From assembly GCF_900100075.1 (NCBI RefSeq), contig NZ_FNEG01000002.1:744001-808000 (forward strand): a DNA stretch of 64,000 nt. Direction: 5' to 3'. Source of the stretch: Chryseobacterium jejuense (GTDB lineage: Bacteria; Bacteroidota; Bacteroidia; Flavobacteriales; Weeksellaceae). Shown here one piece after another: positions 44,447-53,081 of the stretch. The notes beneath the pieces were generated by a model. That model saw only the letters and a program-made list of their open reading frames with translations, searched no databases and was not told where the DNA came from. Each line of letters begins with the position of its first letter. The stretch's first letter is position 1. The position numbers were made by a program, and so were the translations under genes.

Positions 44447-45069
44447 AGATCGAGGTATTCTTCATTTCCCGGAAGATTTTTGATTCTGTGAATAGGATAA
44501 ATGAACATATCATCAAAATCATTTAGTGCATTAATAATTTGGAAGTGGGAAAATTGCTTTATGTTTTGTAAGGTAATTTCCGCTTCTTTAATTTTTTTCT
44601 GCTTTAGAAGATGCTGTCTTTGGACTCCATTCAGAAGGAAAGAATTTGGGGTAAACCAATCCTTACCTTTTAAAAATAAAAGATTGGAGAAAGAAGTATC
44701 GGTGATATGATTATTCTTAACAATGATGATTTCCTCAGCCTTAGACTTCATTTTCATCTTATCCAGTTCCTTGCGGTCTTCAAATTTGAAGGAGTAATCG
44801 AAGCTGTTATTTTCCACCAATTGGAAATCCTGAATCTCAGGAATAGCATACGGAATCATCTGAGTTCTGATCCTTTTATCCAGATCATAAGAAATTCTAA
44901 GCTTGAAAAGTCCGTCCTCATCATGCTCCAGGTTTTTGTAGATCTTGGCCAGGTCAATAGATCCCTCTTTTCCAAAGTGGGAAAATGTTTGATTAACACG
45001 TTTTTGATGGAGTTCCAATAGAAAAACCTCCTGATCTTCTACCTTAATGCTTTCAATGAATTGGGACAT
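44443..45069 (-). CDS. Aminotransferase class IV, PabC-like (4-amino-4-deoxychorismate lyase candidate)
   Basis: A 208-residue PLP-fold protein, short for the family. Class IV features are the HTKRVNQTF-like LHQKRVNQTFSHFG near residue 20, the lysine region EDRKELDKMKMKSK near 98, and TDTSFSNLLF near 127 replacing the usual TEGSxSNxF. It begins inside pabB (17-bp overlap), so a folate-pathway lyase releasing p-aminobenzoate is the natural reading. Substitutions at the TEGS motif leave room for another role. Confidence 0.72.
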   Translation of the reverse strand: MSQFIESIKVEDQEVFLLELHQKRVNQTFSHFGKEGSIDLAKIYKNLEHDEDGLFKLRISYDLDKRIRTQMIPYAIPEIQDFQLVENNSFDYSFKFEDRKELDKMKMKSKAEEIIIVKNNHITDTSFSNLLFLKGKDWFTPNSFLLNGVQRQHLLKQKKIKEAEITLQNIKQFSHFQIINALNDFDDMFIYPIHRIKNLPGNEEYLDL

Positions 45070-46030
45070 AGATTTTATTTTTCATTTCCTGATATTCGTC
45101 TTCTAATTTACTCATGTGCGTTATACCGCCTCCGCTTTTGAAATAGAGCTTCTCGCCTTCTTTTTCAATAAAACGTATCATTACACAGCTGTCGACATTT
45201 TTACCATCGAACCAGCCGCAAACTCCTGTGTAGTATCCTCTGTCATAACCTTCTGCTTCCTGAATTATTTCCAGTGTTTTAGGCTTTGGGGCTCCTAAAA
45301 TAGAGCCTGCAGGGAGAAGCTTCTGCATAATACTTCCTACTTTTCCGTCGAATTCAGGTTTTACTATTCCTGAAATTTCCGAACTCATAGCATACAAATT
45401 TTTCTGCCGGGTTTTGAGGAAGTCAATATGTTGAAACTGATCTACACGTACATTATCTGCTACCATGCTCAGGTCATTGCGGAGTAAATCTACTACCGTA
45501 TAATGCTCGGCTTTTTCCTTAGGGTCATTCTTCAGGATTTCCGCTGCATTTTCTATGGAGGCATCGATGGTACCTTTCATAGGATAGGTTAAAATTTTCC
45601 CGTCAATAATCTTCACAAAAGTTTCAGGAGAAAAAAATACAAAAAAATCTTTATAAAAAACCTTGTATTTGGCTTCGGAGTGATAAAAAATTTCTTCAAG
45701 ACTTAAATTAGTCTCAATTTTGGTTTTCCGGGTGTAGTTTACCAGATAAGAATTTCCGAGACGAATATTTTTTTGAACTTTATCAAATCCTATTTTAAAG
45801 CTTTCCAGAGTTTCCGGAAAGGATTTCCATTCTACTTTTTTATTTAGCGTGTGTGCTTTTTTTGAGGATGAAAATGATTGAAAATCAATTAATAAGCCTG
45901 ATTTTTCAATCTCGCTTTCCTGATAGATTTCAACATTCTCTGAGAGGAAGTCGATAACAAAGAAATAGGGAACCTTCTGAAGAGAAAGTTCGTCCATTTC
46001 CATAAATTTTTGATGATTCACTGAAAACAT
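45053..46030 (-). CDS. pabB: Aminodeoxychorismate synthase component I-like, PabB
   Basis: A 325-residue chorismate-binding enzyme, shorter than anthranilate synthase TrpE because the N-terminal domain is reduced. Motifs are YPMKGTI near residue 150, HYTVVDLLRNDL near 179, AGSILGAPKPKT near 240 and YTGVCGWFDGKNVDSCVMIRF near 270. It uses chorismate to make aminodeoxychorismate for folate. The overlapping class IV aminotransferase downstream supports PabB over isochorismate synthase, despite the neighbouring menD. Confidence 0.85.
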   Translation of the reverse strand: MFSVNHQKFMEMDELSLQKVPYFFVIDFLSENVEIYQESEIEKSGLLIDFQSFSSSKKAHTLNKKVEWKSFPETLESFKIGFDKVQKNIRLGNSYLVNYTRKTKIETNLSLEEIFYHSEAKYKVFYKDFFVFFSPETFVKIIDGKILTYPMKGTIDASIENAAEILKNDPKEKAEHYTVVDLLRNDLSMVADNVRVDQFQHIDFLKTRQKNLYAMSSEISGIVKPEFDGKVGSIMQKLLPAGSILGAPKPKTLEIIQEAEGYDRGYYTGVCGWFDGKNVDSCVMIRFIEKEGEKLYFKSGGGITHMSKLEDEYQEMKNKIYVPIH

Positions 46031-46054
46031 TCCGCAAAAATAATTATTGATGTT

Positions 46055-46062
46055 TACTTTTG
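46055..46062 (+). promoter_or_regulatory. Candidate -7 element TACTTTTG
   Basis: TACTTTTG fits TAnnTTTG and lies 12-15 bp before the ATG codons at 46075 and 46078; it overlaps the TTG that opens the frame at 46060, which supports an ATG start. No -33 box seen. Confidence 0.35.
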
Positions 46063-46074
46063 CATAAAATTTTT

Positions 46075-46800
46075 ATGATGCAGAGTAAATATCCTCAGAA
46101 ACCGGGAATTGATTTTATATTGAAGCAGGCTTTTTTCTACTGGAATAAAACACTGGTTTTTCAGTTGATGTTTTCAATGATCTTTTTTGGAATTTTTCTT
46201 ACTTCCGTGTTCTTTTTTGGGAACTGGTATGGAATATGGGAGCAAAATCAAGTATTGACAGAAGCTTTAAAAGAAGGAACAAAGGCTTATATGGCTAAGA
46301 TTGCGGAGCTAAGTGCCACAGAAGGGTATCAGATGTTTACCCTTGCGATCTGGGCTAGCACAGCGTTTCTGTATCCTTTGAATCTTGGAATGTTCCAGAT
46401 CTTCAGAAAACTTGATCTTAAAGAGAAAATTGAACTCGGGGATTTATTTGTAGGGTATAACGGAATTAACTTTTTTAAATACCTGGGATATTATCTTTTC
46501 TGGTTCATGATCTACAGACTTACGTTTCCTACGATTCTTCTGGCAATTATCTGGGTAGCAGTAACGGTATTCGTAGCGCCACTCATGTTTTTTACCAATA
46601 AAAGAATATTTGAAGCGATTTCTTTAAACTTTAAAGCCCTTAGAATGTATTTTGTAGAAATCATGGTGTGTGTATTTGTTGCTGTTTTGTTTAAATATTT
46701 GGGCTTCAGTTTGTTTTTGATAGGAGGCCTTTTTACATTTCCTTTCTGGAATGCTATGATTTATTCAATGTATAAAACAATATTTTCTGAGAAAAGCTAA
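46075..46800 (+). CDS. Multi-pass membrane protein (DUF4013-like)
   Basis: A 241-residue integral membrane protein with about five hydrophobic helices and no catalytic motif. ATG 46075 is chosen because the -7 element covers the upstream TTG; ATG 46078 is equally possible. Similar in size and layout to the next gene, with shared features such as LFVGYNGINFF versus LFIGYRQNFVN, so the two are likely distant paralogs. Function unknown. Confidence 0.7.
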   Translation: MMQSKYPQKPGIDFILKQAFFYWNKTLVFQLMFSMIFFGIFLTSVFFFGNWYGIWEQNQVLTEALKEGTKAYMAKIAELSATEGYQMFTLAIWASTAFLYPLNLGMFQIFRKLDLKEKIELGDLFVGYNGINFFKYLGYYLFWFMIYRLTFPTILLAIIWVAVTVFVAPLMFFTNKRIFEAISLNFKALRMYFVEIMVCVFVAVLFKYLGFSLFLIGGLFTFPFWNAMIYSMYKTIFSEKS

Positions 46801-46873
46801 AATTCAACCCGGTTTAATGTGTTTTTTTATCAAAAAAAGTTAAATTTGGTAAAATCATTAAAATATTTAAACT

Positions 46874-47605
46874 ATGTCTGAATTTAACGAATTTGATCAA
46901 CAAGGTTCTGTTCCCAATAAGGAAACAGGGTCAATTATTTCTCACGCTTTCGAAATGTATAAAGGGGTCTTGGGCTACGCTGTGGTTGCTATGATCGTTT
47001 ATATGTTGGGTGGATATATAATCCAGCTTGTTTTTGGGATTGATTCTGCTTCCATGGTGGAAGAAATGAGAGAGTCTGGAGGGAACTTTAACTACTGGAG
47101 CACTCCGGGACTTCCATTGTATATGGGAGCGTCCAGTCTTTTTGGACTGCTATTGTCTCCTTTGTATGTTGGTTTGATCTACATAGTAAATAAATACAAT
47201 ACTAAGAATCCTATTGAGTTTTCTGATCTTTTTATCGGATACCGTCAGAATTTTGTAAATATTCTTATTTACAGCTTACTTACGTGGCTTATTTCTTCTG
47301 TTGCCCTGGCATTGTGTGTGATACCTGTATTTTTCGTGTATCCTCTTCTATTAATTGGATATCCTATTCTATTATTTGAAAATGCTTCGGCTACAGATGC
47401 TTTATCGAAGTCTTTTAATATTGCAAAAGAAAATTATGGAACGTTCCTGGCAACAGGTCTTTTAGGAGTATTAATTTCAATGGCGGGAATCATTCTATGT
47501 GGAATCGGACTTATTTTAACAGCTCCGTTCATTATGATCGTAATGTATTCTACATACTGCGCTTTTGTAGGAAAGCCAAGACAGATCATACATACAAAAC
47601 AATAA
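46874..47605 (+). CDS. Multi-pass membrane protein (DUF4013-like)
   Basis: A 243-residue membrane protein: a short polar start, then roughly five helices (about 28-55, 85-108, 130-165, 185-225). The FSDLFIGYRQNFVNILIYSLL region is typical of flavobacterial DUF4013-like proteins, which are sometimes labelled beta-carotene monooxygenase without evidence. It precedes the AI-2E transporter gene by 16 bp, suggesting an operon. Confidence 0.72.
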   Translation: MSEFNEFDQQGSVPNKETGSIISHAFEMYKGVLGYAVVAMIVYMLGGYIIQLVFGIDSASMVEEMRESGGNFNYWSTPGLPLYMGASSLFGLLLSPLYVGLIYIVNKYNTKNPIEFSDLFIGYRQNFVNILIYSLLTWLISSVALALCVIPVFFVYPLLLIGYPILLFENASATDALSKSFNIAKENYGTFLATGLLGVLISMAGIILCGIGLILTAPFIMIVMYSTYCAFVGKPRQIIHTKQ

Positions 47606-47621
47606 GATAAAATAATATTTG

Positions 47622-48698
47622 ATGAATAAAGACAATCAAATAAGCAGTGTTGCCATAAAGCAGGTCTCTTTGCTCGCCATTATTTTGGTGCTGGCAGGTT
47701 TAATCTGCTTTAATCTTGCATTGTTTATTCCATCAGTTTTAGGAGCTATTACCATTTATGTAGTCTGTAGAAAATATAACTTCTATCTTCAGGAAGAAAA
47801 GAAGTGGAAATCTTCTCTAGCCGCTTTTGTATTAATGCTGGGGAGTCTTATCATTCTGATCCTGCCTATTTATTTTATCGCCGATTTGATTATCGATAAA
47901 TTAGGGAATGCACAGGCTTATATGGATAAATTCAATGTGTTTTTAGATAAAATACATTCTTATATCGAATCAAAAACAGGTTTTGATATTCTGAGTCAGG
48001 AAAATATGAATAAGCTGAAAAATTTTGTAGGGAAATTCTCTACTTCAGCACTAAGTGGGACATTCAATACCCTTACGGTAGTGATGTCTATGTACTTTAT
48101 TCTATATTTTATGCTGGATAAACCAAGGCTGTTTGAGAGAATTTTAACTAATTCGGCACCTTTAAAGCGATCAAATGTTTCATTATTAGGCGAAAAACTA
48201 AGAAAACTGATTATGGCGAATGCTATAGGAATTCCTGTAGTTGCTATTGGTCAGGGGATCGTATCTCTTATTGGCTATCTGATATTCGGAGCTCCGGGAG
48301 CAGTTCTGCTTTTTGCTTTAACCGCGGCGGCTTCTGTTATTCCGGTTGTGGGAACAGCTATTGTGTATGTACCTGTTTGTATCTTTATGATTGCAGAAGG
48401 GAATACGGCACAAGGAATTGGTCTTGCAATCTATTGTGTAGTGGTAGTAGGACTTACAGATAACCTGCTTCGTTTTACCCTTTTAAAGAAGCTTGAAAAT
48501 ATCCATCCTCTGAATACCGTTTTTGGAATTATCATGGGAATGAACCTGTTTGGCTTTATGGGACTTATTTTTGGTCCTATTCTGATCTCACTAACCCTTC
48601 TTTTGATACAGGTATACAGAAATGAGTTTACGGATGAGAATACTCCTCCTGATCTGGAATTACCCAATCAGGCTGAAGTAAATGATAAATTGATTTAA
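47622..48698 (+). CDS. AI-2E family transporter
   Basis: A 358-residue inner-membrane permease of the AI-2E exporter family, with paired helices at the N-terminus, a helical soluble region near 110-150, and the C-terminal core including FGAPGAVLLFALTAAASVIPVVGTAIVYVP and the NPLLRF/HPL-like TDNLLRFTLLKK...HPLNTVFGIIMG. ATG 47622 is used (a TTG precedes it). Family members export a signal or act as sodium-linked antiporters; the substrate here is unknown. Confidence 0.88.
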   Translation: MNKDNQISSVAIKQVSLLAIILVLAGLICFNLALFIPSVLGAITIYVVCRKYNFYLQEEKKWKSSLAAFVLMLGSLIILILPIYFIADLIIDKLGNAQAYMDKFNVFLDKIHSYIESKTGFDILSQENMNKLKNFVGKFSTSALSGTFNTLTVVMSMYFILYFMLDKPRLFERILTNSAPLKRSNVSLLGEKLRKLIMANAIGIPVVAIGQGIVSLIGYLIFGAPGAVLLFALTAAASVIPVVGTAIVYVPVCIFMIAEGNTAQGIGLAIYCVVVVGLTDNLLRFTLLKKLENIHPLNTVFGIIMGMNLFGFMGLIFGPILISLTLLLIQVYRNEFTDENTPPDLELPNQAEVNDKLI

Positions 48699-48709
48699 TT
48701 ATATAAAAA

Positions 48710-48946
48710 GTGGAAGGAATAAATCCAGAAATATTAAAAGAAATCTGCGTATTTAAAATGCCGTTTGGTAAATACGAAGGAACAGTTTTAGCAGATCTTC
48801 CTATCAGTTACCTTGAATGGTTTCACCGAAGTGGAATGCCTAAAGGAAAGCTGGGAATGCAGTTGGCAACAATCTATGAGATCAAATTGAATGGATTGAT
48901 GGAGCTGCTAATACCTATCAGAGCTTCGGTAAGAAATGGATTGTAA
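48710..48946 (+). CDS. DUF3820 protein, GTG start
   Basis: A 78-residue DUF3820 protein (FKMPFGKYEGTVLADLPISYLEWFHRSGMPKGKLGMQL), known as QueB-like or exonuclease-associated small domain but without proved function. The start is GTG at 48710, 11 bp after the transporter stop; no ATG upstream fits. It closes the operon before a strong hairpin. Confidence 0.82.
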   Translation: MEGINPEILKEICVFKMPFGKYEGTVLADLPISYLEWFHRSGMPKGKLGMQLATIYEIKLNGLMELLIPIRASVRNGL

Positions 48947-48972
48947 ACATAAGAACATTCTGTTTTTGATAT

Positions 48973-49012
48973 ACAGTATCGGCGGCTTCGAAGAAGCTGC
49001 CGATACTTTTTT
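48973..49012. terminator. Strong bidirectional terminator between the DUF3820 gene and uvrB
   Basis: AGTATCGGCGGCTTC (48975-48989) pairs with GAAGCTGCCGATACT (48993-49007), one wobble, 3-base loop, with A/T runs on both sides. Confidence 0.93.
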
Positions 49013-49023
49013 ATTAAGTATTT

Positions 49024-51015
49024 TTAATCTTTCAAAGCAGCAATTTCATCCCTTAGTTTAGCCGCTTTAATGAAGTCAAGGTTTTTGGCCGCAGCTTCCA
49101 TTTCTTTCTGCTTCTGTTCGATCATTTTTTCAACATCTTCACTGGCATAGGTAGCTTTAACTTCGGCAACCTTTTGAAGAATTTCTTTCTGAGTGTACTT
49201 TTCATCAGGGAAATCTTTACTTCTTCCAACCAGATTTTCAGAAATCTTTTTATTCAGAGCCGTTGGTACCATGCCGTTATCTTCATTATACTTCATCTGC
49301 TTGGCACGGCGGTATTCAGTTTCATCCAATGTTGCCTGCATAGATTTAGTGATTTTATCGGCATACATAATCGCTTTTCCGTTGATATTCCTTGCCGCAC
49401 GACCTACCGTCTGTATCATAGATCTTCTGCTTCTCAACATCCCTTCTTTATCCGCATCAAGAATAGCTACTAAGGAAACTTCCGGTAAGTCTAGCCCCTC
49501 TCTTAATAAGTTTACTCCAATTAAGACATCAAAAAGTCCTAAACGCAGATCCTGCATGATCTGAATACGTTCCAACGTTTCTACATCAGAGTGAATATAC
49601 CGTGTTCTGATCCCGAATTTTGTAAAATATTTGGTTAATTCCTCAGCCATTTTTTTGGTTAAGGTAGTTACCAGAACTCTTTCATCGGCATCGGCTCTTT
49701 TTTGGATCTCTTCCATTAAATCATCAATCTGATTTAAACTTGGCCTTACTTCAATAATTGGGTCAAGAAGTCCTGTTGGGCGAATAATTTGTTCAATATA
49801 AGCTCCTCCTGTTCTTTCCAGTTCATAATCTGCCGGAGTAGCGGAAACATAGATAACCTGATTTTGTATAGCCTCAAATTCCTCAAACTTTAAAGGTCTA
49901 TTATCCATAGCAGCAGGAAGTCTAAAGCCATATTCAACCAAAGATTCCTTTCTGCTTCGGTCACCACCATACATGGCGTGAACCTGAGGAACAGTTACAT
50001 GGCTTTCATCTATAACCATTAGGAAGTCCTTAGGGAAATAATCAATCAGGCAGAAAGGTCTTGTACCGGGAAGTCTGCCGTCAAGGTATCGGGAATAGTT
50101 TTCAATCCCTGAGCAGTAACCCAATTCTTTTATCATTTCAAGATCCAGCTCTGTTCTTTCCTGAAGTCGTTTTGCTTCCAGTGGCTTCCCTATAGAGCTG
50201 AAAAAATCAACCTGTTTCAGCATGTCATCCTGAATATCTTTAATGGCTCCATTTAAAGTCTCCTTTGAGGTCACAAAAAGATTAGCAGGGTAAATCTGTA
50301 TTTGATCAAAATTATCTTCTACATTGCCGGATACAGGGTCAAAGCTTTGAATTTTTTCAATTTCATCTCCGAAAAACTGAATCCTGATTGCGTTATCGGC
50401 ATAGGCTGGAAAAACATCAATGACATCTCCCTTTACACGAAACGTTCCCCTTTGAAATTCATTTAAAGTTCTTGCATATAAAGCATTCACTAGAGAATGG
50501 AGTAATGCCGTTCTTGTAACTTTTTCGCCAATAGCAATGGAAATTAACGATTTGTGAAACTCTGTAGGATTCCCAATACCATAAATACAGGAAACAGAAG
50601 CCACAATCAAGACATCTCTCCTTCCTGAAAGAAGGCTTGCAGTAGCAGAAAGACGTAATTTTTCAACTTCTTCATTAATACTCAGATCTTTTTCAATATA
50701 AGTTCCGGTGGTGGCAATATAAGCTTCCGGCTGATAGTAGTCATAGTAACTTACAAAATACTCTACCGCATTTTCCGGAAAGAATTCTTTAAACTCCATG
50801 AAAAGCTGTGCCGCCAGCGTTTTATTATGGGCTAGAACCAGAGTAGGGCGCTGAACATTTTGAACAACATTGGCAACTGTAAACGTTTTTCCGGATCCGG
50901 TTACCCCTAGAAGAGTCTGGTATTTTTCACCAATCTCTATTCCAGCAGTTAATTTATCGATAGCTTGGGGCTGATCCCCGGTGGGTTTATATTCTGATTG
51001 AAGCTTAAAATCCAT
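49024..51015 (-). CDS. uvrB: Excinuclease ABC subunit B (UvrB)
   Basis: UvrB is the damage-verifying helicase of nucleotide excision repair. The 663-residue protein shows Walker A GVTGSGKT near residue 38, the beta-hairpin FVSYYDYYQPEAYI, the DEAD-box variant DESH, helicase motifs in the second half (TLTKKMAEEL, GVNLLREGLDLPEV, QTVGRAARN), and a C-terminal UVR domain (EKMIEQKQKEMEAAAKNLDF) for UvrC contact. Complete and single gene. Confidence 0.97.
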   Translation of the reverse strand: MDFKLQSEYKPTGDQPQAIDKLTAGIEIGEKYQTLLGVTGSGKTFTVANVVQNVQRPTLVLAHNKTLAAQLFMEFKEFFPENAVEYFVSYYDYYQPEAYIATTGTYIEKDLSINEEVEKLRLSATASLLSGRRDVLIVASVSCIYGIGNPTEFHKSLISIAIGEKVTRTALLHSLVNALYARTLNEFQRGTFRVKGDVIDVFPAYADNAIRIQFFGDEIEKIQSFDPVSGNVEDNFDQIQIYPANLFVTSKETLNGAIKDIQDDMLKQVDFFSSIGKPLEAKRLQERTELDLEMIKELGYCSGIENYSRYLDGRLPGTRPFCLIDYFPKDFLMVIDESHVTVPQVHAMYGGDRSRKESLVEYGFRLPAAMDNRPLKFEEFEAIQNQVIYVSATPADYELERTGGAYIEQIIRPTGLLDPIIEVRPSLNQIDDLMEEIQKRADADERVLVTTLTKKMAEELTKYFTKFGIRTRYIHSDVETLERIQIMQDLRLGLFDVLIGVNLLREGLDLPEVSLVAILDADKEGMLRSRRSMIQTVGRAARNINGKAIMYADKITKSMQATLDETEYRRAKQMKYNEDNGMVPTALNKKISENLVGRSKDFPDEKYTQKEILQKVAEVKATYASEDVEKMIEQKQKEMEAAAKNLDFIKAAKLRDEIAALKD

Positions 51016-51173
51016 AAGAAAAGAATGTATAGAACAAAAATACGAAAGAAATTATTAGGCATGATAAAGTTTTGATGATGAATATTTTGGTGTCAAAACT
51101 ATTGCTGATTGTTTGGGTAGCTTTCGTTTCTTTTTGAAAAGATGGATTTAAGTGAAAATATCAAATTAAGAAA

Positions 51174-51199
51174 TAAAAAAAAGCGCTTTAAAAGCGCTT
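51174..51199 (-). terminator. Terminator of the BlaR1-like gene
   Basis: AAGCGCTTT (51181-51189) pairs with AAAGCGCTT (51191-51199); on the minus strand a run of T follows. It lies just after the stop at 51205. Confidence 0.85.
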
Positions 51200-51204
51200 C
51201 GTTC

Positions 51205-52602
51205 TCATGGTTGTATGAAGTTCATGGTTGCCGGAACCTTTAACACTGATGCGATGGGTTGTCCATCTTTTGTTGCGGGTTTCCAACTTGTTTCATTGTT
51301 GATCGCTGTCACCGTTCTTAGCAGTTCCTTATTGAAAAGGTCGTTGTCTCCTGAGGTCGTCACGTTGGTAACCTTTCCTGTTTGGTCTATGTGAATATAG
51401 GCTGTTGCTTTTATCACCCCTTTTATAGATTGAAGCGCACTTACATCCATAGTTTTACCTATCTGAGCTCTAAGGACTGCCATACTGCCTGGATACTCTG
51501 CACTGACAAAATTTGCGTCTTCCTGGTTGTTTGTGTTTTTACCTTCTTGGCTTTTTTTCGGAGAAATTGTGTCAGTGACAGATTTTATAGTTTCCTTCTT
51601 TAATGCTATGGGAGCAGCAGGATTGTTTTTCTGAAGAACATCTTCAGGGATACTTTTCATAAAATACTGGACAACTTTTGGCGCTTCAGTATTGGTCGTT
51701 TTCTCATGTATATTGGTAGATAAATCTGTATTGTTCTCAGACTTAACAGATGTATTGGCATAAGTTCTTTCTGAAAGGAGTGCTGTGGCAGTCATGAGCG
51801 TAATGATGCCTATAGTTTTTCGTAATAAACTGAATTTTGTTTTTTGAGCTTTCATCATGATAAATCGTTTTTTGGTGTTGTTAAAATTAAGAGAATGGGT
51901 AAACGTCATATTTTGGCTGCCCATAAGTTCATCCAGAATAAGGTTCTGGTATTCCCTAAGGTTGAACTGATTCTTCAGCACAGCTTCATCTGCTAAAAAT
52001 TCATGATTTGAAATGATTGCATTTTTATATAGATAAAGAGCAGGGTTGAACCATGTGAAGATTTTTGCAAGATGTATAAGTAGGAGGTCTATACTATGCA
52101 TTTGATCAAGATGGCTTTTCTCGTGAAGAAAAATTCTTGGATCAATGGTATCATTTTTCAGATACTCTTTTCCCATATAGATGGTATTCCAAAAGCTAAA
52201 TGGGGATAGATTCTTCTGAGTGAGTATAACATTGTAACTTTGGTATATACGTTTTTCTCCCTGTATTCTTTTAATGGTTATGATAGCTAAAAAGCTTTTA
52301 ATCAATATAAAAAGAGTGACCACTGCATAGATTATCCATACCATATTTGTCCAATTAAAATTCTCCTGTTTAGTTTGTACTATGGAAACATACTGTGCTG
52401 CTTCCTCAATAATCAGTTGTGGATGAGTTATTTTTGGGGCCTGTACGGTAAATGTAATGAATGGAATTACATAGGATAGGATCAGTGAGCTCAACAGATA
52501 GACACGATTGAATCTATACATTTTCTCTTTTTCCAAAAACAAGTAATATACCGCAATGAAAAGCGATGAGCACAGAATTATTTTTAGAATAATAGGTAAC
52601 AT
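51205..52602 (-). CDS. BlaR1-type M56 metalloprotease fused to a TonB C-terminal domain
   Basis: A 465-residue membrane sensor. About four helices in the first 300 residues surround an M56 zinc protease motif: HEKSH near residue 162 and HEFLADE near 200, in the loop normally facing the cytoplasm. The last 85 residues are not a penicillin-binding domain but a TonB C-terminal fold (AYIHIDQTGKVTNVTTSG, then SWKPATKDGQP). Such BlaR1-TonB fusions recur in Bacteroidota. It follows the BlaI repressor by 2 bp, so it is the likely antirepressor. Confidence 0.88.
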   Translation of the reverse strand: MLPIILKIILCSSLFIAVYYLFLEKEKMYRFNRVYLLSSLILSYVIPFITFTVQAPKITHPQLIIEEAAQYVSIVQTKQENFNWTNMVWIIYAVVTLFILIKSFLAIITIKRIQGEKRIYQSYNVILTQKNLSPFSFWNTIYMGKEYLKNDTIDPRIFLHEKSHLDQMHSIDLLLIHLAKIFTWFNPALYLYKNAIISNHEFLADEAVLKNQFNLREYQNLILDELMGSQNMTFTHSLNFNNTKKRFIMMKAQKTKFSLLRKTIGIITLMTATALLSERTYANTSVKSENNTDLSTNIHEKTTNTEAPKVVQYFMKSIPEDVLQKNNPAAPIALKKETIKSVTDTISPKKSQEGKNTNNQEDANFVSAEYPGSMAVLRAQIGKTMDVSALQSIKGVIKATAYIHIDQTGKVTNVTTSGDNDLFNKELLRTVTAINNETSWKPATKDGQPIASVLKVPATMNFIQP

Positions 52603-52604
52603 AG

Positions 52605-52976
52605 CTATTCTTTTATCTGATCGTCAATAATATCACGAAGTTCCTTCAACTGCTTTTGGCTAAGTTTGGCATTTGACGTAAAAAAAGAAGCAAACTGTGC
52701 TACAGAGCTGTTGAAAAAACGGTCAATCATAGAAGTCATTTCTTCCTTGAAATACTCTCCTTTCTCTACCATTGGATAGTATTCACGGGAGTTTCCATAT
52801 AATTTGTAACCTACAAGTTCCTTATTTTGCATTCTTTTCAATAAGGTTGCTATTGTAGTGGCTGCTGGCTTAGGATCCGGATAGGCTTCCAGAATATCCT
52901 TCATGAAAATATTCTTTCTCTCCCAAAGAATATCCATAAGAACTTTTTCAGAATCAGTTAGTTTAATCTCTTTCAT
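52605..52976 (-). CDS. BlaI/MecI family transcriptional repressor
   Basis: A 123-residue winged-helix repressor of the BlaI/MecI/CopY family: LTDSEKVLMDILWERK at the start, recognition region KPAATTIATLLKRMQNKELV near residues 31-50, wing YKLYGNSREYYPMV, and a C-terminal dimerisation helix pair (QKQLKELRDIIDD). In relatives, BlaR1 triggers its cleavage and frees the operon. The operator is visible directly upstream. Confidence 0.92.
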   Translation of the reverse strand: MKEIKLTDSEKVLMDILWERKNIFMKDILEAYPDPKPAATTIATLLKRMQNKELVGYKLYGNSREYYPMVEKGEYFKEEMTSMIDRFFNSSVAQFASFFTSNAKLSQKQLKELRDIIDDQIKE

Positions 52977-52978
52977 TC

Positions 52979-53011
52979 TACAATGTTGTAATTTGTTCTA
53001 CAAATGTAGAA
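52979..53011 (-). promoter_or_regulatory. BlaI operator dyads
   Basis: TTCTACAAATGTAGAA (52996-53011) has perfect 7-bp arms around the BlaI/MecI core TACAnnTGTA. A second looser copy TACAATGTTGTA (52979-52990) has a 4-base gap between TACA and TGTA. Both lie between the promoter and the ATG of the repressor, as expected of an autorepressor. Confidence 0.85.
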
Positions 53012-53031
53012 TAAAAATTTAATTAGGCAAA
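53001..53031 (-). promoter_or_regulatory. Promoter of the BlaI/BlaR1-TonB operon
   Basis: On the minus strand TTTG (53031-53028), 19 bp, TACATTTG (53008-53001): a full match to the Bacteroidota promoter TTTG-N19-21-TAnnTTTG. The -7 element lies inside the operator dyad, so repressor binding would block it. Confidence 0.85.
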
Positions 53032-53081
53032 CTTTATATCATTATTTTTCCATATCTTTTCAAGTATCTAATCATAATGTA

